Shown here: positions 4,681 to 7,932 of the stretch, one piece after another
How the letters are laid out: every line of letters begins with the position of its first letter
Position numbering within the stretch: position 1 is the first letter of the stretch
Assembly (NCBI GenBank): GCA_902765975.1
Contig: CACXBO010000180.1
Span: 1 to 7,932, forward strand
Length of the DNA: 7,932 bases
DNA from: Oscillospiraceae bacterium
GTDB taxonomy: Bacteria; Bacillota; Clostridia; Oscillospirales; Oscillospiraceae
Direction: 5' to 3'
The notes under the pieces: model-generated
The model's input: the letters and a program-made list of their open reading frames with translations, nothing else
Told to the model about the DNA's origin: nothing
Database searches by the model: none
Program-made: the position numbers and the translations under genes

Positions 4681-5685
4681 ATGCTGAAGAAAAAACGGGG
4701 GCTCATAATCCTGTGTGCCGCAGTTACGGCGGCAGCTATTGTAAGCTGCGGTCAAAAGGCGGAAAGGGAGCCTTTGCCCGAGCCCGCGATAGACGGATAC
4801 ACGAACGTAGCGGGCGACGCGGTCCTTCCCGCCGAAGGGTACGATCTGCCAAGCAACACGGTAGAGCCTGAGGAGCTGCCGGAGCAGCAGCGGAGGCCTG
4901 AGCAGGAGCCCGCTGAGCAAGCGCCCGCTGAGCAAGCGCCCGCTGAGCAAGCGCCCGCTGAGCAAGCGCAGATAGAGCAAGAACCTGTTGAGCCGGAAGC
5001 TACGGAAGTGGAACCCATAGAGGAAGAGCCAACAGAGCCGGAAGAGCCGACAGAAGATGAGCCGGAAATAATATGGACCTCAGACAGCGAGGCGCTGTCG
5101 ATATCCAAGGAGCATATCGACGTAAGATTCGTCTCCGGATTTATAAAGCTCGACGCTGACAAGCTTGCGGCGCTTGAGGAAAGGACCTTGAGCGAAAACT
5201 CTTCCATTGTTGATTTCGGCACGGTTAAGGAGCTTGAGGAGAGATACGGAGTCGACCTTCTTGAGCTGCCGGGGATCGAAAACACGGGCGTGCGTCTCTT
5301 TGAGGGCAGAGCCTCGGAGACCGAACGGGAGATATCCGCCTGCGTCGCAGCCGGCTTTTGGGAGACGAGAACGGAAGACGGGTATGCGGGAATAGATTTC
5401 AGACTTCTCACCGAGGGCAAGATAAAATATGAAATGGGCGGCTACAGCATCCCGAAAGCAATGATGACCCTTGAAAAAACCGGGGACTACTACTCAGAAA
5501 ACCTCGGCGTTACGGCAGAGATAATCGTCCTGACGAACAATGACCCGGATTTAAAGGAGTGGTCGTCCGCCTACGCCTCATTTGAAAAGGATGGGATAGG
5601 ATACATTGTCCGCAAAAACGCAAAGGGCGCAGACAACGCGGCAAAGGCGGTTTGCGCTATACTCGAAGAGCTAAGCTACAATTAA
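4681..5685 (+). CDS. Putative surface lipoprotein of unknown function with Glu/Pro-rich repeat stalk
   Basis: I do not recognise this 334-aa protein. It starts with MLKKKRG, a hydrophobic core (about 8-22) and a lipobox IVSC with Cys23, so it should be a lipid-anchored protein on the outer face of the membrane. Residues about 62-128 are a very acidic Glu/Pro/Gln-rich stalk holding a tandem APAEQ repeat (about 77-95), probably an extended spacer through the cell wall. Residues about 131-334 look like one globular domain with alternating strands and helices and few cysteines, ending in a helix (NAAKAVCAILEELSYN). No catalytic motif stands out; a substrate- or wall-binding role is only a guess. 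AAGGAGGT at 4665-4672 gives an excellent RBS 8 nt before the ATG. Only a weak promoter candidate (TTGATG at 4615-4620 with TATATG 16 nt later) is visible. It is monocistronic, ending 4 bp from the opposing comM stop. Confidence 0.85.
   Translation: MLKKKRGLIILCAAVTAAAIVSCGQKAEREPLPEPAIDGYTNVAGDAVLPAEGYDLPSNTVEPEELPEQQRRPEQEPAEQAPAEQAPAEQAPAEQAQIEQEPVEPEATEVEPIEEEPTEPEEPTEDEPEIIWTSDSEALSISKEHIDVRFVSGFIKLDADKLAALEERTLSENSSIVDFGTVKELEERYGVDLLELPGIENTGVRLFEGRASETEREISACVAAGFWETRTEDGYAGIDFRLLTEGKIKYEMGGYSIPKAMMTLEKTGDYYSENLGVTAEIIVLTNNDPDLKEWSSAYASFEKDGIGYIVRKNAKGADNAAKAVCAILEELSYN
4906..4980 (+). repeat. 15-bp in-frame tandem repeat in the lipoprotein stalk
   Basis: Three identical 15-bp units GCGCCCGCTGAGCAA (4921-4935, 4936-4950, 4951-4965) are flanked by a 14/15 match upstream (4906-4920) and a degenerate copy downstream (4966-4980). 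Each unit encodes Ala-Pro-Ala-Glu-Gln. The identity of the copies at the DNA level points to recent slippage or unequal exchange. Because the unit is a multiple of three, copy-number change alters stalk length without breaking the frame. Confidence 0.93.
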
Positions 5686-5689
5686 GTCC

Positions 5690-7201
5690 TCATTTTCTCT
5701 CAAATTCAAAGCTTCTGTACTGGATAGCCTCGGCGATGTGCGCCGGGGCTATTTTTTCGCTGCCCGCGAGGTCTGCTATCGTCCTTGCAACGCGAAGTAT
5801 GCGGTCGTGGCTCCTTGCCGTGAGCCCGAGGCGGTCGAAGGCGGAGCGCAGCAGCGCCTCACTTTTTTCGTCCAGCTCGCAGTATTCGGAAAGGCGGGAG
5901 GCGGCGACGGCGGAGTTCGTTTCAAAGCCCGTGCCCGCGTATCTCTCGCGCTGTATTTCCCTGGCTCTGTCGACCCTCGCCTTTATCACGGCGGAGGAGG
6001 CGGAGCTCTTCTTATCCCTGAGCTCGTCGTATTCGAGAGCGGGGACCTCAACGTGTATGTCGATCCTGTCGAGAAGCGGGCCGGAAATTTTCGCGCGGTA
6101 ATCGGCGACGCTCTTCTCCGTGCAGGTGCAGCGGCCTGAGGGATGCCCGTACCAGCCGCAGCGGCAGGGATTCATCGCGCAGACGAGCATAAAGCGGCTG
6201 GGATATACGGCGGTCCCGGCGGCGCGTGAGACAGTCACGGTTCCGTCCTCAAGCGGCTGGCGCAGAGCCTCGATAACGTCGCGGCGAAACTCCGGAAGCT
6301 CGTCGAGAAAAAGCACGCCGTTGTGAGCGAGACTTATCTCGCCCGGCTGCAGGGAGGCGTTACCCGCCATTGCGGAGTAGCTCAGAGTGTGGTGCGGGGA
6401 GCGGAAGGGGCGCTCTCCGGTTATGCCCCGCTTTCCGATAAAGCCGGCTGCGGAGTATACCGCCGTCGTTTCAAGCATCTCCGCGCGGCTCATATCGGGC
6501 AGTATCGTCGGGATACGCTTCGAGAGCATGCTCTTTCCCGCGCCCGGCGGACCTATCATCAGGACGTTATGTCCCCCGGCGGCGGCTATCTCCAGGGCCC
6601 TTTTCACGTTATCCTGACCCTTGACCTCGGAGAAATCGACTCCGTAGGCGGGAGTGAAGCCGGTCTGCGGCATCGCGGCGGGGGCAATAGGCTCAGAGCC
6701 GTCGAGGTGAGAGAGAAGCTCGCGGACGTGGCGCACGGGATATACCTCGCAGGAGCCGGCGAACGCGCCCTCTTCTCCGTTTTCCGCCGGTACGAACAGC
6801 TTTTTTATCCCGGCTTTTGCCGCGGTGAGAGCCATCGAGAGAACGCCCGGAACAGGCCTCAGCTCGCCGGAGAGACTGAGCTCGCCGAGAAAGGCGCAGT
6901 CGTCGGGCAGCGGCTTTATAAGCTCGGAGGCGGCGAGAATGGAGAGAAAAACGGGCAGGTCGTACATGCTCCCTGCCTTCCGCCTGTCGGCGGGCGCGAG
7001 GTTCACAGTCACCCTCGAGGGCGGGAAGCGCAGGCCGCAGTTTTTAACGGCGGCGCGGACTCTCTCGCGGCTCTCGCGAACGGCGGCGTCCGGCAGTCCC
7101 ACCATCTCGAAGGCGGGCAGACCGCCGGCTATGGAGCACTCGACGGAAACGTCGAAGCCCTCTATACCGGATAGACCGAAGGAGCGTATCTTCTGTACCA
7201 T
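5690..7201 (-). CDS. comM: YifB/ComM-family AAA+ ATPase (Mg-chelatase-like)
   Basis: Hexameric AAA+ helicase family; in gamma-proteobacteria ComM promotes branch migration during integration of transformed DNA. In Firmicutes the role is less well studied. The 503-aa length is normal. The N-terminal Lon/S5-like ChlI domain spans about 20-165. The AAA+ domain follows, with Walker A GPPGAGKS (217-224), the SPHHTLSYSAM loop (about 268-278) and Walker B VLFLDE (296-301). A four-Cys cluster (346, 348, 358, 360) lies in the NPCRCGWYGHPSGRCTCT segment typical of YifB, then GPLLDRIDIHVEVP with the arginine-finger region. The C-terminal Mg_chelatase_C helical domain (about 400-500) ends in HIAEAIQYR. 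All key residues are intact. An AAGGAG RBS lies 9 nt before the ATG. No dprA or topA neighbour is seen, unlike in many Firmicutes. It may be transcribed on its own or by read-through from the SDR gene. Confidence 0.95.
   Translation of the reverse strand: MVQKIRSFGLSGIEGFDVSVECSIAGGLPAFEMVGLPDAAVRESRERVRAAVKNCGLRFPPSRVTVNLAPADRRKAGSMYDLPVFLSILAASELIKPLPDDCAFLGELSLSGELRPVPGVLSMALTAAKAGIKKLFVPAENGEEGAFAGSCEVYPVRHVRELLSHLDGSEPIAPAAMPQTGFTPAYGVDFSEVKGQDNVKRALEIAAAGGHNVLMIGPPGAGKSMLSKRIPTILPDMSRAEMLETTAVYSAAGFIGKRGITGERPFRSPHHTLSYSAMAGNASLQPGEISLAHNGVLFLDELPEFRRDVIEALRQPLEDGTVTVSRAAGTAVYPSRFMLVCAMNPCRCGWYGHPSGRCTCTEKSVADYRAKISGPLLDRIDIHVEVPALEYDELRDKKSSASSAVIKARVDRAREIQRERYAGTGFETNSAVAASRLSEYCELDEKSEALLRSAFDRLGLTARSHDRILRVARTIADLAGSEKIAPAHIAEAIQYRSFEFERK
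5727..5757 (+). terminator. Terminator of the lipoprotein gene, inside the 3' end of comM
   Basis: GCCTCGGCG (5727-5735) pairs with CGCCGGGGC (5741-5749) as a 9-bp stem with one G-U wobble and a 5-nt loop. TA and then six T residues (5752-5757) follow. This is a textbook intrinsic terminator on the plus strand, 41 nt after the lipoprotein stop. It lies wholly within the opposing comM reading frame, in codons for the conserved KIAPAHIAEAIQ segment. I find no comparable hairpin for the minus-strand comM transcript. Confidence 0.75.
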
Positions 7202-7230
7202 GCTCTTTCTCTCCTTGCTTCAGAATACAG

Positions 7231-7264
7231 AAAAGGCGTCCGGTTGATAACGAAACGGACGCCT
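7231..7264 (-). terminator. Terminator-like hairpin after the SDR gene
   Basis: AGGCGTCCG (7234-7242) and CGGACGCCT (7256-7264) form a perfect 9-bp GC-rich stem with a 13-nt loop. On the minus strand only four T residues (7234-7231) follow, so termination may be partial and some read-through into comM is possible. A six-T run also follows on the plus side (7268-7273), but no plus-strand gene is present to use it. Confidence 0.75.
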
Positions 7265-7271
7265 CGATTTT

Positions 7272-7932
7272 TTATTTCGCGTAGATAAGATAAACGAGCC
7301 AGTTTACGAAACGTGAGGGCAGGAGCTTGTTGAGGAGAACGAGGAGCTTATAGCTGAAGCCTATCGTCTTCGTCGGCGGCACGCTCTTCCTGAGAGCGAC
7401 GGAAGCGAGGAATTTTCCGGCGACGGAGGGATCCATGCCGTTGAGTTCGTCGTGCTCCATAGTGGCGACCGAGCGCGAGATGCGCCCCGAATACTCGTCG
7501 TCGCCCGCGGGGCTCTTCTCCCTCGCGGCTGTGAAGCCCGTGTGGATATCGCCGGGCATAACTGCGACGGCGGTTATCCCGTAAGGCCTTACCTCGTTGC
7601 GAAGAGCGGAGATATAGGCGTTTATCGCAGCCTTGGAGACCGAATAATAGGTCTGGAAGGGTATGGCGATGGGTCCCGCGACGCTCGAAACGGCGACTAT
7701 CCTGCCTGAGCCCTGCCTGCGCATATAGGGGAGAGCGGCCTTGACAGCGTTAACGACTCCGAAGAAGTTTACGTTCACCTGCTTCTTCGCAGCCTCAAGC
7801 TCGGTGAATTCGACCGCGCCCGAAATGCCGAAGCCGGCGCAGCAAACGAGGATATCGAGCTTGCCCTCTGCGCCGATCACCTGCCTGACGGCGGCCTGCA
7901 TATCCGCCTCTGAGGTAACGTCGCCCTTTATG
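7272..7932 (-). CDS. Short-chain dehydrogenase/reductase, C-terminal part (runs off right edge)
   Basis: Classical-type SDR, an NAD(P)-dependent oxidoreductase of unknown substrate. The frame is open at the right edge, so the internal ATG at 7901 is not the start; the residues before it, IKGDVTSEAD, contain the DV/T adenine-ring motif. Visible motifs in order are LVCCAGFG in place of NNAG, the N-x-x-G helix (NVNFFGVVNAV), catalytic Ser in IVAVSSVAG, catalytic YSVSK (Y-x3-K), and PGDIHTGF, the PG-x-x-x-T loop. The coenzyme-binding TG-x3-G-x-G motif and about 60 N-terminal residues lie outside the window. The C-terminal end (GFSYKLLVLLNKLLPSRFVNWLVYLIY) is strongly hydrophobic/amphipathic and may associate with the membrane, as in SDRs acting on lipids; this is inference. 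Upstream regulation is not visible. Confidence 0.93.
   Translation of the reverse strand, partial: IKGDVTSEADMQAAVRQVIGAEGKLDILVCCAGFGISGAVEFTELEAAKKQVNVNFFGVVNAVKAALPYMRRQGSGRIVAVSSVAGPIAIPFQTYYSVSKAAINAYISALRNEVRPYGITAVAVMPGDIHTGFTAAREKSPAGDDEYSGRISRSVATMEHDELNGMDPSVAGKFLASVALRKSVPPTKTIGFSYKLLVLLNKLLPSRFVNWLVYLIYAK

Noticed and set aside
4564..4980. N-terminal extension of cysK to 4980
   Set aside because: The added residues are Leu/Arg repeats complementary to the lipoprotein stalk. The ATG at 4563 has a good RBS and matches the normal CysK N-terminus.
4906..4980. Tandem repeat as a CRISPR-like array
   Set aside because: The 15-bp units are contiguous with no spacers and lie in frame inside a coding region.
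4752..5420. 222-codon Ser-rich open frame on the minus strand
   Set aside because: It is antisense to the lipoprotein gene, and its repeats are only the complement of the APAEQ/Glu-rich stalk. No RBS or plausible start is seen.
6323..7174. 283-codon open frame on the plus strand
   Set aside because: It is fully antisense to comM, which has all its motifs intact. Its translation is Gly/Arg-rich with no recognisable domain, as expected for the complement of a GC-rich gene.

Overview
The window looks like chromosomal core sequence from a GC-rich, endospore-forming member of the Clostridia, plausibly an uncultured gut lineage. The main evidence is the gene order yabP-yabQ-divIC-yabR, a sporulation/division block found in spore-forming Firmicutes. 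The extracytoplasmic M23 peptidase, the CsoR copper repressor and the RBS style (AGGAGG-like) fit this. Codon use mixes GC-ending codons with many ATA (Ile) and AGG/AGA (Arg) codons. Genus-level assignment is not possible from sequence alone.

Layout. (1) 1-1282, minus: a copper-homeostasis operon, csoR followed 3 bp later by a CopA-type P1B ATPase that runs off the left edge. A near-perfect sigma-A promoter carries two CsoR-type palindromes of identical geometry, one lying between and touching the -35 and -10, the other over the likely transcription start. (2) 1284-2061, minus: a secreted M23 (LytM-type) peptidase with its own terminator and a putative sigma-A promoter. A perfect match to the WalR direct-repeat consensus lies in its leader. 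(3) 2123-3595, plus: yabP, yabQ, divIC and yabR, tightly packed; the yabQ frame stays open for 161 bp into divIC, probably without coding for anything conserved. A convergent hairpin at 3601-3636 closes the block. (4) 3634-4563, minus: cysteine synthase CysK. (5) 4681-5685, plus: an unrecognised lipoprotein with a Glu/Pro-rich, tandem-repeat stalk. Its apparent terminator lies inside the 3' coding end of the opposing gene. (6) 5690-7932, minus: a YifB/ComM-family AAA+ protein and, upstream of it, the C-terminal part of a short-chain dehydrogenase.

How the genes relate: csoR and copA form a closed copper-sensing/export circuit. The yabP block links spore-coat/cortex assembly genes to a divisome subunit. 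The other genes are separate transcription units with housekeeping roles. I see no mobile element, CRISPR array, tRNA or rRNA, and no defence or biosynthetic cluster. The only protein of truly unknown function is the lipoprotein at 4681-5685. The observations most worth checking are regulatory: the doubled CsoR operator, the WalR box, the terminator embedded in comM, and the yabQ/divIC overlap.
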